Part shown: positions 1 to 15,732 of the stretch, piece by piece
Numbering within the stretch: position 1 is the first letter of the stretch
How the letters are laid out: every line of letters begins with the position of its first letter
Assembly (NCBI GenBank): GCA_943704525.1
Contig: CALSCQ010000980.1
Span: 5,001 to 38,655 of the forward strand
Length of the DNA stretch: 33,655 nucleotides
DNA from: Pigoraptor vietnamica
Lineage: Eukaryota > Opisthokonta > Filasterea
Reading direction: 5' to 3'
The notes under the pieces: generated by a model
What the model saw: the letters and a program-made list of their open reading frames with translations, nothing else
Told to the model about the DNA's origin: nothing
The model's database searches: none
Made by a program: the position numbers and the translations under genes

Positions 1-174
1 GGCATACAGGCCCCCGCCCAATCTCTGCCCGGCAGCGACGGCTGGAACGAGGCGTGGGCCAGCGCAAACACGGGGAGCCCACAACAGCAGAGCGCGGAGA
101 ATGGAGGGAGCAACGATGACACGGAGAAACAGTACGGGCGCAGGCTCGACATACCGAAGATGAAGTCTGACTGA
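1..174 (+). CDS. C-terminal end of an unidentified protein (5' part outside window)
   Basis: Frame 1 is open from the first base to a TGA at 172-174 and gives 57 residues ending IPKMKSD. The piece is hydrophilic and low in complexity: Gly, Ser, Asn and Gln rich, with an SDGWNEAW stretch followed by a PQQQ run and a charged end. This looks like a disordered C-terminal tail. A possible splice acceptor (ATACAG) ends at base 9 in the same frame, so this could be the last exon. It converges on the kelch gene with only 133 bp between the two stop codons. I do not recognise the family. Coding status rests on the open frame and composition only. Confidence 0.5.
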   Translation, partial: GIQAPAQSLPGSDGWNEAWASANTGSPQQQSAENGGSNDDTEKQYGRRLDIPKMKSD

Positions 175-307
175 AGCACCTGGCATCGCTTCTCTTATGT
201 AAATACGTCAATGCGTGTCTGTGTGCGTGCGCGCGCGAGCGTGACCAACGGCAACACTATAAAAGTCGCGACTAACATTCATTCGCCTGCGCACACCGCG
301 CGCGACA

Positions 308-4079
<3,772 letters not shown>

Positions 4080-4436
4080 CTCTCTCTGATGTGATGCGTT
4101 GCTCGAGACGGTTGGGTTCAACTGCACTGCTATGCCACCGCACACATGCACACGCGCGTGCAGACACGCTCACACAACCACGTGCACGCACGCACACACA
4201 CACACCTTCACGTAGAGCTATGCAGTTTGCACTGTGTCATTATTGCCGTTGCAGTGTTTACATTCGTGGTCGGCACATCTGCCGTCACCTTGACGTCATT
4301 TCATCTCAGCTGTGTGAAACATTTCCTTCGCCATTTTGCTTCTGCTGCGCCATAACGTACAACAGCCACGTGCGAGGAGCGTGCGTGGAGCAAGTCAAAG
4401 GGAGGAGCTGAGCGCGGGAAGAGGCGCGCTTGCGCC
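4080..4436. promoter_or_regulatory. Divergent spacer between kelch and importin genes
   Basis: A 357-bp spacer separates the two start codons and must hold both promoters. It contains a CA-rich tract (about 4140-4206) and a GACGTCA core (CRE-like) at 4291-4297. There is no clear TATA box. The last 60 bases before the importin ATG are purine rich (GGGAGGAGCTGAGCGCGGGA). Promoter function is inferred from position. Confidence 0.4.
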
Positions 4437-7400
4437 ATGGAGTTTTTTGAGCCAACACAGGAGACGCTGAATTACGTCTCGCGCGTGCAGCAGGTGTGGA
4501 TGCGTGGTGTGCGGGATCCCGCTCGTGCCGCACACACATACACATACACACGCACGTACGCACACACACACACAGATACGCACACACACACTTTCCCACG
4601 CATACACACACACACACAAAGTTTGCTGCATGTCCGGTGTCGGCACTCTGATTCTGCGCTAACTTCCGTGTTCTGGAGCACGCAGGGGTTGCTTCACTTG
4701 TACGACGATCCGAACCATGAGAACCGAAATACTGCGCAGGCATGGCTCCACCAGGTGACGAAGCTCGACGAGGCTTGGAGGTTCTCATGGCTGCTGCTGC
4801 AGGAAGGCCAGGTGTGTGTGCGTGTGTGTGCGCGTGTGCGTGTGTGTGCGTGCGTGTGCGTATGTGTGTGTGTGTGCTCGTGGTGATTGTGACCACACGT
4901 GTGTACGGGGCTTTTTCACGTGTGAGCGTGTGCGTGTGGTGTGTGTGTGTGTGTGTTTTGTGTGCGTGTGTGTGTGCGTGTGCGTGCGTGTTCCTGTGTG
5001 TGCGCGCGTGTGTCCTCGTGGTGATTGTGACCACACGTGTGTGCGGGGCTGTGGCGCGCATGCGTGCACTCCGCCTCTGAATTCCTTCCCGCCAAATTCC
5101 TTCCCTCCAAATTTCCACACGCAGTCGGACAAGGCGCAGTTCTTTGGCGCCAACGCCCTTCTCGACCGCATTCGGAGGGGTTGGCACACGGTCCCCGAGG
5201 AATCGATCGAGCCGCTGCGCATGCGCATCTTTTCCGCCCTTCTCGCGTCGGGACGGTTCCCCGGCTATGTGCGCAGGAAACTCTGCGACGTGCTCGCGTC
5301 TTACGCCATGCAGGCGGTTCCCATCCACTGGACGGACTTTGTGGCGAACGTGCTTGCGACGCTCGAGGGGGCGGGCGCGCAGTACAACGTCGACGTGCGC
5401 GGCCTCATGCTAGAGTTCGTTTCGGCGCTCCCTCCACAGCTCGATGTGGTGGGCCGGGAAGCGCCGCAGTCGCGCGCGATGGCGGGAGAACTGGGGAGGG
5501 CCGTCCCCATTGTAATTCGGCTCGTGGAGCACTTCCTCGAGCCCACTCAGCCGATTCCGCTGCGGCTTCTGGCGCTCAAGTGCGTGGTGAGCTGGGTCGA
5601 TTTCGGGATCCCCATCAGCGCTGCGGGAACGATACTCACGCTGGCACTGAACGCCCTCGCCGTGGAAGAGCTGTTTGAGGAGGCGGCGGGGACCATCACG
5701 GCGCTGGCAACGTCTGCGGGCTCGACCAAGTATCCGCAGACTATACGACAGGTGCTCACGGCGCTCGTGCCCGTGTGCGTCCGGGAAGCATCGTCCGAAG
5801 ACGGCGACAATGCGCTGCCCGCCGCCAACATGATGGCGGAAGTGTCGACGCACCACATGCGATGGCTGATGAGCTCGGCCGCGGACGTCCCCCTTGTTGT
5901 GGGCGTGTGCGAGGCGATGGTGGCATTCTTGCGAACTCCGGGCAAGTTCCCTGTGGACGAGGAGGCCAGCGAGAGCGCGCTGCAGCTCTTTTGGCAGGAC
6001 GTTCAGGACGGGTTGGACGAGCAGCGGCGCATAGACCTCGCCTCCAAAGGCACAAGAGCGTTCGCGGACGACATCGTTCGCGCCCTTTCCCCAGTGATGG
6101 CGGCAACGGTGGACGCGATGGTGACCAAGGCGACGTACCCGGACGATGCCGAGTTTGCGAGCTGGGCGAAGGAGGACAGGGGCGCCTTCCGCACGTACCG
6201 GGGCAGCGTGCGCGAGGCCATCCTGTACGTGCAGGGCATCATGGGTGACGCGTGCTTGAACCGGCTCGCCGACGTCTTCCTCGCCGCATACGCTCAGCGG
6301 TCGCCGTGGCAGCACGTCGAGGCCCCTCTGTTCCTGATTGCCGGCCTCGGCGAAATTGTCGTGAGAGGGGATGCCGCGCGGTTACCGGACGTCTTTGCGG
6401 CCCTTCAGACTCTCCCGCAGCACAACCTCGTCCTGTCGGCGGGGTTGCGCACCGTCGGAGAGTACGCGTGCTGGCTCGCGCGGCGCCCCGAGCACCTCGA
6501 CCCGGCGATTAGGCTCGTCCTCAGCTGCTTTCCGTCCCCTAATCTCGCGACGGGTGCGGCTGATGCGTTGCGAAAGCTGTGCGAGGCGTGTGCAATTCGG
6601 CTGGCGCCGCACGCGCCCGCTTTCATTGCCGCGGTGGCGCAGGCGACGGCCAACAGCGTATTGCAGCCCAAGGCCGTTCGGTCGCTGCTGGAGGGAACGG
6701 GCAAGATCGTCTCTGCGCTGACGCTGACCGAGGCGACCCAGCACCTTTCCGCGCTCGCGGCTCCGTGCCTCCAGACGCTTGCCACTCTGACGCAGACGCT
6801 CGCGACGTCTCCCGGCAGCGCGCTCAATCCCGCATGTCTCGACGAGGCCATGCGTGCGTTTGACCAGCTCGAAATTCTGTGCCTGTCGGTCGACCCGGAC
6901 GTGTACTTAGTCCCCGTTGGGACCGACACTCCGGAACTGGAGGTGGGCATTGGCACATGCGGGCATGCAGAGAGAACTGCGGACTCTGTGCGCGTTTTTG
7001 CGACCGGTGTCCTTATGTTGTGGAGATGGCATGCATGTGACGCTGCACGTAAACGCCCCGCCATATTTACTCACACGCATTCACGCAAATGACGTCCTTC
7101 GCAGGCCCTGCGCGAGGAGTTGGTGCAGCGAAGAGCGGGGGAGACGTGCCCTCACCCCGTCGTCACTCTGATGGACAGCAACTGGGACACGTTTGCCCAG
7201 GCCATGTACGCGTGGCGCGCGACCGCGGCGTGCTTTGCGGCTACCAAAGTGATCGGTATCGTCCTCCGCACGACGCACGCAGGGTCACTGCCCCTCGTCG
7301 AACGCATCGCCAATCTCCTCCTCCTCTGCTTCGACTCCCCGCGGCAGTGCATCGTGGAAGCGGCGGCGTCGGTGGCGGGCATGCACGGCACGAGTGCCGC

Positions 7401-8366
7401 GGCGGCGCCCGTCCTCGTCGGCCTGGCAAAGGGGCTTGCCACGCGGTGCCTCTCGTCCCTCACCGCGGACAATCTGCGCGACCAGTCTGACGTCATCAAC
7501 CCCCTCTTCACCCTTCTGAGCCGCCTGTTGCGCCACTGCCCGCTCGTCGTCGTCGAGGCTGGCGTCTTGCACGACGCGATCACGTGCGCGCTCGCCGTCT
7601 CCAATGTGCCCGAGCCGCAGTCCGTCAAGATTGCCGCGACGTTCCTCGCGACTGTCGTCAAGTGCGCGAAGGACCCCCGCGAACCGACGGCGGAGTTTGC
7701 CACCGCGCAGGGGTGGGCGTTGCATGCGGCAGCGAAGAACGTGGCTGCCACATTTTCACGCGTCCCCATGGAGCGAGGCCAGGAAATTGTGACGGCCGTT
7801 ATCCAGGTAGGGCAGGCGTCCACAGGGCGCATCAACTCCTCCCTATGTCGAGGTTGCGCGCGCGCCCTGTCTCTCACGTTGCACCTGCTTGTAATTCGCC
7901 GCGCATCCCACTGAGCGTGCGCGCGCGCCCTGTCTCTCACGTTGCACCTGCTTGTAATTCGCCGCGCATCCCACTGAGCGTGCGAGTTGGATGCAGGCAA
8001 TCGCCGGCGCGTCGCCAGCACAGGTCGTCGGTGAGCTGGGGGAAGTGCTTTATGCGATCCGAGAGTTCGGTGCGGGTCATCTGGCGTCGTGGCTTTCGGC
8101 GTGCTTGAAGGTCGATGGGTTTCCGGTTCCCCACCTGACGGCAGCCAGGAAAGCGTTTTTTGTCGACGAAATGACAAAGTGAGTATGCGGATCGGCATCT
8201 CAATTGTCGCTCCGTGTGTTCGCGTTTCCCGCTGTTACGTCCGACCGATTGCGGTTCCGTAAGTACTTATGCATTGTTTTTTTTCTGTTCGCTCAAATGC
8301 AGAGCCTCACAAAAGCACAAGTTCAAGACATTGGTGGAGTCCTTTAGCAAAGAATGTCGCCAATGA
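4437..8366 (+). CDS. TNPO3: Importin-beta family nuclear import receptor (transportin-3 / importin-13 type)
   Basis: Six exons: 4437-4493, 4686-4811, 5125-6942, 7105-7806, 7997-8178, 8303-8366. They join in phase to 982 aa, close to the ~920-960 of transportin-3/importin-13. The N-terminus shows the family signature: GLLHLYDDPNHENRNTAQAW, then AWRFSWLLL and SDKAQFFGANALLDRIRR, the first HEAT helices that bind Ran-GTP. The rest is alpha-helical HEAT-like sequence without breaks. Members carry SR splicing factors and other cargo into the nucleus. The last exon is only 64 nt and was chosen because intron 5 starts with GTGAGT at 8179; reading through instead would stop at once after MTK. The spliced end, KFKTLVESFSKECRQ, fits the family's C-terminal helix. 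Orthology to TNPO3 rather than IPO13 is probable, not certain. Confidence 0.88.
4812..5046 (+). repeat. (TG)n-rich tract starting at the donor of importin intron 2
   Basis: The intron begins GTGTGTGTGCGTGTGTG and stays TG rich for over 200 bp. Inside it a block of about 25 bp (GTGATTGTGACCACACGTGT) occurs twice, at about 4882 and 5022, suggesting a local duplication of about 140 bp. The 5' splice site is embedded in the repeat, so the exact donor depends on the preceding CAG. Confidence 0.85.
7858..7983. repeat. Perfect 63-bp tandem duplication in importin intron 4
   Basis: Bases 7858-7920 and 7921-7983 are identical (unit starts GCGCGCGCCCTGTCTCTCAC, ends CACTGAGCGTGC). The duplication lies wholly inside the 190-bp intron 7807-7996 and does not touch either splice site. 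Identity of the copies suggests a recent event. Confidence 0.95.
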
Positions 8367-9438
8367 ACGTTGCGGCTTGCCGAATCTGGCTTACGCCCAC
8401 GGTACTGGGGCGGCTAAAGACAGTCTACCGCACGGCATGCGGCGATTGCAAGAAAAAAATCCCTCCGATCGCATCACGACGACTAACTTTGAGAAAAAGA
8501 GCCTATGTGCGAGCGGCAAGTTACATTTTTGTTTTGTATCGCTGTGCCGAATAAGCGATCAGTGGCTGACTGGTGTGGAAGCCACTTTTGACAGGTTCCG
8601 GACTGTCCACTCGCACCATGGAGTGGGTTTAGCAGGCGGTTTACCAAAAATGCATACACTTCAAAGTCGCTTCTGTATGGTAGAAAAATAGAATAAGTCG
8701 TATTTGTATTACATGTTAAAATAAGTATTATAATTTCCAATTTTTTCATAAAGCTTCATAAAAGGCAAGAGCCCACGTGGGTTTCACGCTCCCTTTTTTC
8801 CCACGGGACTCCACTCGATCGCAAACCACTGAAAAGTGGGCCAATTTTCGCTTATTTTTTTAAAATCTCGGCCAATAGTCACCCGGTACTAAAAAGCCCG
8901 CCAATTAGCCACCAATTCGCACGCGCACACACACACGCGTTCGCACACACGCACCCCGCACTCCGAGTTCCTTCTCGTTCCAGCAGCCCCTCCCCTCGTT
9001 CACACTGTCGCATCGCTGTCAGTGGGCACCGCGACCACACCCCCCAGCCCGACAACAACGCTTATTTCCGAAGGTGTGTCATTGCTCGTTCCGTTTTGCG
9101 GTCGCGAGTAACTGGGGAGGCGCGTCCACATTCCCTTGGTTGTGGCATTCCTTCACGCCCCCAGTCTCTCCCGTTCGCTGTCCGTGATATCGGGTGCCTG
9201 TTCATCGTCCCTCCTTCTCTTCTTGACACCCGGCCGACATCCCCTCCTACCGTAACAGATTGGCAAGGTCCCTGCCACACCCCGTCGCATTTCTTCATTC
9301 GCGCCGTCATCCGATTTCGGCTGTCGTTGTCTCGGCTTCTGCGGCGACAGCGGCTTTGTGCAGCCTGCGCAGGCTGCGTGCGTTGTCACGACGGAGAGTG
9401 CCGATGGCAGAGGCGTCCGGCCTTACCCACACCCTACC
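8367..9438 (+). promoter_or_regulatory. Upstream region of the KLF-like gene, with four CCAAT boxes
   Basis: A 1.07-kb gap with no supported gene. 8440-8760 is unusually A+T rich for this window and may include the importin 3' end. A perfect palindrome CCCACGTGGG (E-box core) is at 8772-8781. A perfect short inverted repeat, CCACT-GAAA-AGTGG, is at 8827-8840. CCAAT boxes lie at 8841, 8872, 8901 and 8912, all in the direction of the zinc-finger gene. The stretch 8920-9438 is C rich and probably 5' leader. No TATA box is evident. CCAAT boxes are recognised by NF-Y in animals and fungi; their use here is inferred. Confidence 0.5.
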
Positions 9439-10968
9439 ATGCCGGGGGGTCCCGTGCTTGTAGAATACGACGCTCACGCACACCGCGCATTCGCCATGGA
9501 CCACGAGGGAAAGATGTACGCGCGGCCGCCGACGTTCAAGTTGCCGCCGCCGCCGCCGTATGCGTCTGTGGTCCACCAACCGCCGCCGATGGCCGAGATC
9601 GTTCCGCCGCCCGACTACTCTGCGCACCTGGGAATGCAGCAGCATCAGATGCTCGCGCGCGGCGGCCTGATCCGTCCGGCATGGCATCCGTTCGACGACG
9701 GCGACGTGGTCCTCACCCAGTTTGACGCCATGGATCCCTACGGACTGTACATATCCGAGTACGGGATGCCGATGGGACCCGCGTACGCGCACTTTGAGGC
9801 GCCAATGTTCGAGGGGGTCGATCCGGAGGCGATTCGAGGCCAGCCGCCGCCATACCGCAGCGCGACGGCGGCCGCGCGCGTGCCGAGCGTGGGACAGTAT
9901 CGCCCTCCGTTTGGCAGCCCGCACCACGGAGACGCCAAGTTCGCCTCGCCGCAGGTCGTTCACGGCGCTCTGATTCACGACGACTACGATTACCGACACG
10001 ACAAGGGCCTTCACGACCACCACGGCCATTCGCACGCACCGCCCCACATGATTGTTCCCCCGCTCCACGCGCCACCGCCGCACACGTCGGCGGCCGCTCC
10101 GCCCTCCCGCAAGAAGAAGGCGGCGTCGTCATCGGAGCGGTCGTCGACGTCGTCGGAGGAGTCGCGCGGGTCGCGGACGAACGCGTCTGGCGGCGTTGCG
10201 AAGGCGAAGAGTGCCAACGGGAGGGCGCGCGTTCGGCCGCGCCGTGCGCACACGTGCACGTGGGAGAACTGCGGCAAGAGCTACACGAAAAGCTCGCACC
10301 TCAAGGCTCACATGCGGCGGCACACGGGCGAGAAGCCTTTCGAGTGCTCGTACGGCGGCTGCGGAAAGCGCTTCTCGCGTTCGGACGAGCTCACGCGGCA
10401 CAAGAGGTCGCACAGCGGCGTCAAGCCGTTCGAGTGCCCCGTGTGCGACAAGTGCTTTTCTCGGTCGGACCACCTCAGCAAGCATGTCAAGATGCACGGG
10501 TCGCAAGTCGCCAAGGTCTACCAGTACCCGTCGAAAGTCCACGCCGCTCACCAAATGTTGCCCCCGCCGCCGCTCTCTGCGCCAGCTCCGGCTCCTGCTG
10601 GTACCAGGGAAACGGTCTTCCACAACGAAACGCCCACGGTGAAGCCGGGAAAGAAGGCATCGCCTGTTGCTGCGCAACCGTCTGCGCAACCGCCCGCGAC
10701 TGTGCCTGCGCCTGCGCCCTCAGCGCCGCCGATGGACGCGAATGCGTCACACTCGACAAGGGAAGCCGCGGCGAGCGCTCCAGAGGTGCCCCGCCCGGCC
10801 ACCCAGGCGAGCAAGTCGACGACGGACGTGCGACCGGAGGATGTCCCGGCGGTTCCGAAGCTAGAAGCCCAGGGTGCTCCTGCCGCGCAGCCAGAGGGAA
10901 CCGTGCTGTCGCAGCCGCCGGTGCCTCAGACGGAAGCGTGGGAGGCGCCGCGCGAGTTGCTCATTTGA
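9439..10968 (+). CDS. KLF/Sp-like three-finger C2H2 transcription factor
   Basis: Single-exon gene of 509 aa. Three adjacent C2H2 fingers span residues 273-353, with Cys/His ligands C273-C278-H291-H295, C303-C308-H321-H325 and C333-C336-H349-H353. Linkers are TGEKPFE and SGVKPFE. The helix sequences [16 protein letters not shown] and RSDHLSKH are the KLF/Sp DNA-contact set, which reads GC/CACCC boxes. The 81-residue three-finger spacing is typical. The N-terminal 270 residues are Pro/His/Gly rich, followed by a Ser-rich and Lys/Arg-rich segment ([13 protein letters not shown]) that may act in nuclear import. The C-terminal part is Pro/Ala rich. The start is the first in-frame ATG; the frame is open upstream, but only from a GTG. 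In contrast to most genes here it has no intron in the coding region. Confidence 0.9.
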   Translation: MPGGPVLVEYDAHAHRAFAMDHEGKMYARPPTFKLPPPPPYASVVHQPPPMAEIVPPPDYSAHLGMQQHQMLARGGLIRPAWHPFDDGDVVLTQFDAMDPYGLYISEYGMPMGPAYAHFEAPMFEGVDPEAIRGQPPPYRSATAAARVPSVGQYRPPFGSPHHGDAKFASPQVVHGALIHDDYDYRHDKGLHDHHGHSHAPPHMIVPPLHAPPPHTSAAAPPSRKKKAASSSERSSTSSEESRGSRTNASGGVAKAKSANGRARVRPRRAHTCTWENCGKSYTKSSHLKAHMRRHTGEKPFECSYGGCGKRFSRSDELTRHKRSHSGVKPFECPVCDKCFSRSDHLSKHVKMHGSQVAKVYQYPSKVHAAHQMLPPPPLSAPAPAPAGTRETVFHNETPTVKPGKKASPVAAQPSAQPPATVPAPAPSAPPMDANASHSTREAAASAPEVPRPATQASKSTTDVRPEDVPAVPKLEAQGAPAAQPEGTVLSQPPVPQTEAWEAPRELLI

Positions 10969-11235
10969 GCTGCTTACGCCCTCTTCCTTCCCGCGAATCC
11001 GCTGTAACATAGTGTCGTCGGCGTCGTGTGTGCGTGGTGTGCGTTGCGGTGCGTTGAGTGCGTGGTTTGCGTTTTCAGTTCTGTCCTTTTGTGCGTTTCG
11101 CAGTTGCTCCTTAAGCAACGGCCAGCGTGACCCCCCGCCTTATTGGAGCGGGCTCTCCGAGGGTGGCGTGCTTTGCGCTGTTCGAGCCAGTAAAAGAAAA
11201 TTGTCACATACCTTCTCAAAAGCAACAACGTCTAG

Positions 11236-12075
11236 CCCAAGTCAGGTGCACCAGCCTTCACCGAGGACGCCCTTCGTGAGCGCCTCCTCGCTGCCCGTGA
11301 TGCGCAAGCGCGCTCTGCCGCTCCGCGTGTCAACGCTGCGAACGACGACATTGCCATCGACGATCTCGTCTGGCTGCTCAACCGCCGCAGTGCCCGCAAC
11401 AAGCTCGCCCCTACGTGGTCAGGCCCCTACCGCGTGACCGCTGGCCTCACCCACAACCGCTGGCGCCTCCAGCCTCTCGACCAGACGCGTGGCCGTCTCG
11501 TCGCCCACCGCAACCAACTCAAGCCGTACGTCCCGGCCCCTGGGCCGCCCGGTACGCCCTCTCCCTCTCCCCCTCCTGCTGCACCCTCTGCGCCCCCTGC
11601 TGGCCACTCGCAGTTCGAGTTGTGGTGGTGGAGCCACCCTGCCATCGGCACACTCCCGCCCGCCGACCGTGACACCATCCGTCGCGTCTTCGCGACCGAG
11701 AAGGGCCGCGACCTTGTCCGCTCCCTCGGCTCGCCCCTCGCCCTCTTCCTCCGCCATGCTGCGCAGGAGAAGTGGGACACCCATGCGCCACCTTCCACCG
11801 AGCAACTCGCTCAGTGGACGACGCACTTGCGCGCCGCGCGCACTCTCGACGCCAAGTCCCTCCGCTCCTACACTTCCACCGTCGCTCGGGCCTTCCGCCT
11901 CGCGACTGACGACGTCTACCGCCGCAGTGAGTACCCTTGCCCAAGTGGAGCAGAGTGTAACACATCCGGGTGGTATATTGCGTTTCTCGAAGTGCGAGTT
12001 CCCAAAACGCCACCGAGGTTAAAGGCAACATATGGCCAAGGGTTACTCACAAACCGCGTGCGCAACGGTAGTTAG
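11236..12075 (+). mobile_element. Retroelement relic: integrase C-terminal (SH3-like) domain plus a recombinase-like segment
   Basis: An open frame from a stop at 11233-11235 to TAG at 12073-12075, with no convincing start. Its first 110 codons read like the end of a Ty3/gypsy-type integrase: IAIDDLVWLLNRRSARNKLA, then APTWSGPYRVT, a WRLQPL strand and HRNQLKPYVP. A Pro-rich linker follows. Then comes a helical segment (TEQLAQWTTHLRAARTLDAK, LRSYTSTVARAFRLATDD) that resembles the N-terminal core-binding domain of tyrosine recombinases. The catalytic parts of both enzymes are absent. A GTGAGT donor-like site sits at 11927. No LTRs or target duplication could be identified. The second assignment is tentative; the first is fairly firm. 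Confidence 0.65.
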
Positions 12076-12142
12076 TCTGTGTGTGGTGCTGCGCGCACTT
12101 TATGCGGGGAAGGTGCGCGCGGAGGACGAAAGATAGGAGGGG

Positions 12143-13320
12143 ATGGCGCTGGAGGCGCTGCTCGTGTCGACCATGGTGTCGCAGTCAACGGGATTGCACG
12201 ACGCACATGCAGAGCTGGGCGTGCCGGGCGGGCGGACCAGGGACAATGCGTGCACGTGCCACGCGGAAATTACGAACGAAGTGGAGGACGCGAAGCGGCG
12301 CCGGGAGAGGCCCAGCGATCGCGCAGAGTGGCGCGTGCGGTTGGATGAATTTTTCGAGCGAAAGACGACGCATGTGGCCATCATTTCGCTCGTGGTCCTC
12401 GACGCGCTGCTTGTCATCGCAGAGCTCGTCTTATCGGACGTAGGGTGCGTGTGCGAGGAGACGAATCGTCTGAACGCCGTGTGCGCTGCGGCCCGTTTGT
12501 CCCTCACGCCATCATCGAATGGATCGCTCGTCCTCGGACTCTGCGCCGTGCTGGAGAACGAGCCCGTGAAGAGGGAAGAGAAATTCGAGACGCCGCTCTT
12601 CGTGATTGACGTCCTCTCGCTCACTATTCTCGGCCTCTTCGTCGTCGAAATTGCGCTTCGAATCGTGGCGATGGGCATCCGCGCGTTTGTGTCGTCGTGG
12701 CTCCACATTGTGGATCTGTTGCTTGTGTACGGGTCGTTCGCAGTCGAAGTGTGGCTATTCACGGGAGGGAAGGAGACGGCCTTCAGTTTTGTGGGCCTGT
12801 TGGTCGTGCTGCGGATGTGGCGAATACTGCGCTTGATGCACGCCATTATCTCGTCCGTTGAGGTGGGTACAGTTACTTGGGATCCGGCAGATGTGTAACT
12901 GGTGCGTTGTTGTTGGTTGCGATTCCAAACAGCTCTTCCTGACTTTGTTATTATTAACGGCTGGTATGCTCATTCATTCACACGCACGCATATGCACACA
13001 CGCACACACCCACACGCACACGCACACACACGCACACACGCACACACGCACACACACGCACACACGCACACACGCACACACACGCACACACGCACACACA
13101 CATACACATACACATACATCAGGACAATGCGCGCCTCAAGCACGAGCGATTGCACGAGCGGTTACACGAGCTTGCAAGCGAGCGGGATCAGCTACGGCAG
13201 GCGTATGGATTGTCGCCTGCGCCGCACCCGTACCGCGCCCACCTACCCTTCCGGAGAACAGCCAGCGAGGGCAACATGTCTTCGCAGACGTCCACTCTAT
13301 CGCGCAATACACCTGCGTAA
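12143..13320 (+). CDS. HVCN1: Voltage-gated proton channel (Hv1 type)
   Basis: Two exons, 12143-12862 and 13123-13320, phase 0, give 305 aa. Four membrane segments form a lone voltage-sensor domain. S1 is about 77-97 with the selectivity Asp in VVLDALLV (D87). S2 is about 152-177 with an acidic residue (E169). S3 is about 185-206 with D191. S4 is about 217-236 with the Hv1 signature RMWRILR (R224, W226, R227, R230). Exon 2 supplies a heptad Leu coiled coil ([20 protein letters not shown]), which dimerises animal Hv1, then a Ser/Thr-rich tail. Hv1 channels extrude H+ across plasma or endosomal membranes. Unusual points: the S1-S2 loop is about 50 residues with four Cys, and the Asn that follows the third S4 Arg in human Hv1 is His here. 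The intron is 260 bp with a CA tract at its 3' end. Confidence 0.92.
12977..13118 (+). repeat. (CA)n tract in the proton-channel intron
   Basis: Roughly 140 bp of CACACG/CACA repeats ending in CATACACATACACATACATC directly before the AG acceptor at 13121-13122. The tract replaces the usual pyrimidine tract. Confidence 0.95.
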
Positions 13321-13452
13321 GAGAGGCGATCAATGTGCATGACGCTATTGTGCGCACGGTGAGTCGTTTTTTGGGATAAGTTGTCGCATGGGTTGGGCGA
13401 TACACATTAGCAACACGCACGTGCGAGTGGGTTCCGCAAGAGTCAATGCTTA

Positions 13453-15066
<1,614 letters not shown>

Positions 15067-15480
15067 ATGTCTGGCCGTGGCAAGAAGTCCGCTGAGACCA
15101 AGTCCAAGTCCAAGTCGCGCTCGTCGCGCGCGGGACTCCAGTTCCCCGTCGGCCGCATCCACCGCCTCCTCCGCCGTGGAGCGTACGCCGAGCGCGTCGG
15201 TGCTGGCGCCCCCGTCTACATGGCGGCCGTCCTCGAGTACCTCGCCGCTGAGATCCTCGAGCTCGCCGGCAACGCTGCCCGCGACAACAAGAAGACGCGC
15301 ATCAACCCGCGCCACCTCCAGCTGGCCGTCCGCAACGACGAGGAGCTCAACAAGCTGCTCGCGGGCGTCACGATCGCGCAGGGCGGTGTCCTCCCCAACA
15401 TCCACTCTGTCCTGATCCCCAAGAAGACGGGCGAGAAGGGCAAGGAGGAGAAGGGTTCGAAGGCCGCCTCGTCGGAGTAA
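15067..15480 (+). CDS. Histone H2A (canonical, no SQ motif)
   Basis: Uninterrupted 137-aa frame. The N-tail [20 protein letters not shown] is followed by the histone fold ([20 protein letters not shown], then [20 protein letters not shown] and [20 protein letters not shown]). These give the acidic-patch residues expected of H2A. The C-tail [19 protein letters not shown] lacks the SQ(E/D) that marks H2A.X, so a DNA-damage H2A must be encoded elsewhere if present. The TATA box is about 80 bp upstream and a stem-loop 3' end lies 34 nt after the stop. Paired head to head with H3. Confidence 0.98.
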   Translation: MSGRGKKSAETKSKSKSRSSRAGLQFPVGRIHRLLRRGAYAERVGAGAPVYMAAVLEYLAAEILELAGNAARDNKKTRINPRHLQLAVRNDEELNKLLAGVTIAQGGVLPNIHSVLIPKKTGEKGKEEKGSKAASSE

Positions 15481-15514
15481 GCGCGAACAAGCGACTCCAA
15501 CCGCAACAACAACT

Positions 15515-15556
15515 GGCTTTTTTAAAAGCCACCCCCACATTCAAGAGACAATTTAT
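15515..15556 (+). terminator. H2A histone 3'-end stem-loop and downstream element
   Basis: GGCTTTTTTAAAAGCC at 15515-15530 forms a 6-bp stem with a 4-nt TTTA loop, the exact metazoan geometry. It is preceded by AACT and followed by ACCCCCAC. About 11 nt after the stem comes CAAGAGACAA (15542-15551), then TTTATCATTAC. The stem differs from the other three genes (GGCTTT against GGTGTTT) but stays paired, that is, compensatory change. Confidence 0.88.
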
Positions 15557-15732
15557 CATTACGGTTGCTGTCTATGCATTACTGCTGCTGCAGTGTGTGT
15601 GTGTTTGTCTGTGCGCATGCTATCAACTTGCAGATGCGTGACGGAGCACTCTCGAGACTTGACACCTGCTGTGCATCTGCCTTTCTGTTATTGACTTGGA
15701 ACATAATCGACTCAGAATAAAGCATGTCACGC

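Noticed and set aside
8179-8302. Importin ending at TGA right after MTK (8179-8181)
   Set aside because: The TGA is part of a perfect GTGAGT donor, and the spliced 64-nt exon supplies a C-terminal helix typical of the family.
8500-8720. Possible small nuclear RNA on the minus strand (an ATTTTTGG Sm-like site near 8650)
   Set aside because: No match to U1, U2, U4, U5, U6 or U7 signature sequences and no convincing 3' stem. A covariance-model search would decide.
9358-9438. 27-codon upstream extension of the KLF-like gene
   Set aside because: It begins with GTG, not ATG; the first in-frame ATG is at 9439.
15716-15721. AATAAA as a poly(A) signal for H2A
   Set aside because: It lies about 235 bp beyond the stop and well past a complete stem-loop/downstream element. 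Backup use is possible but unsupported.
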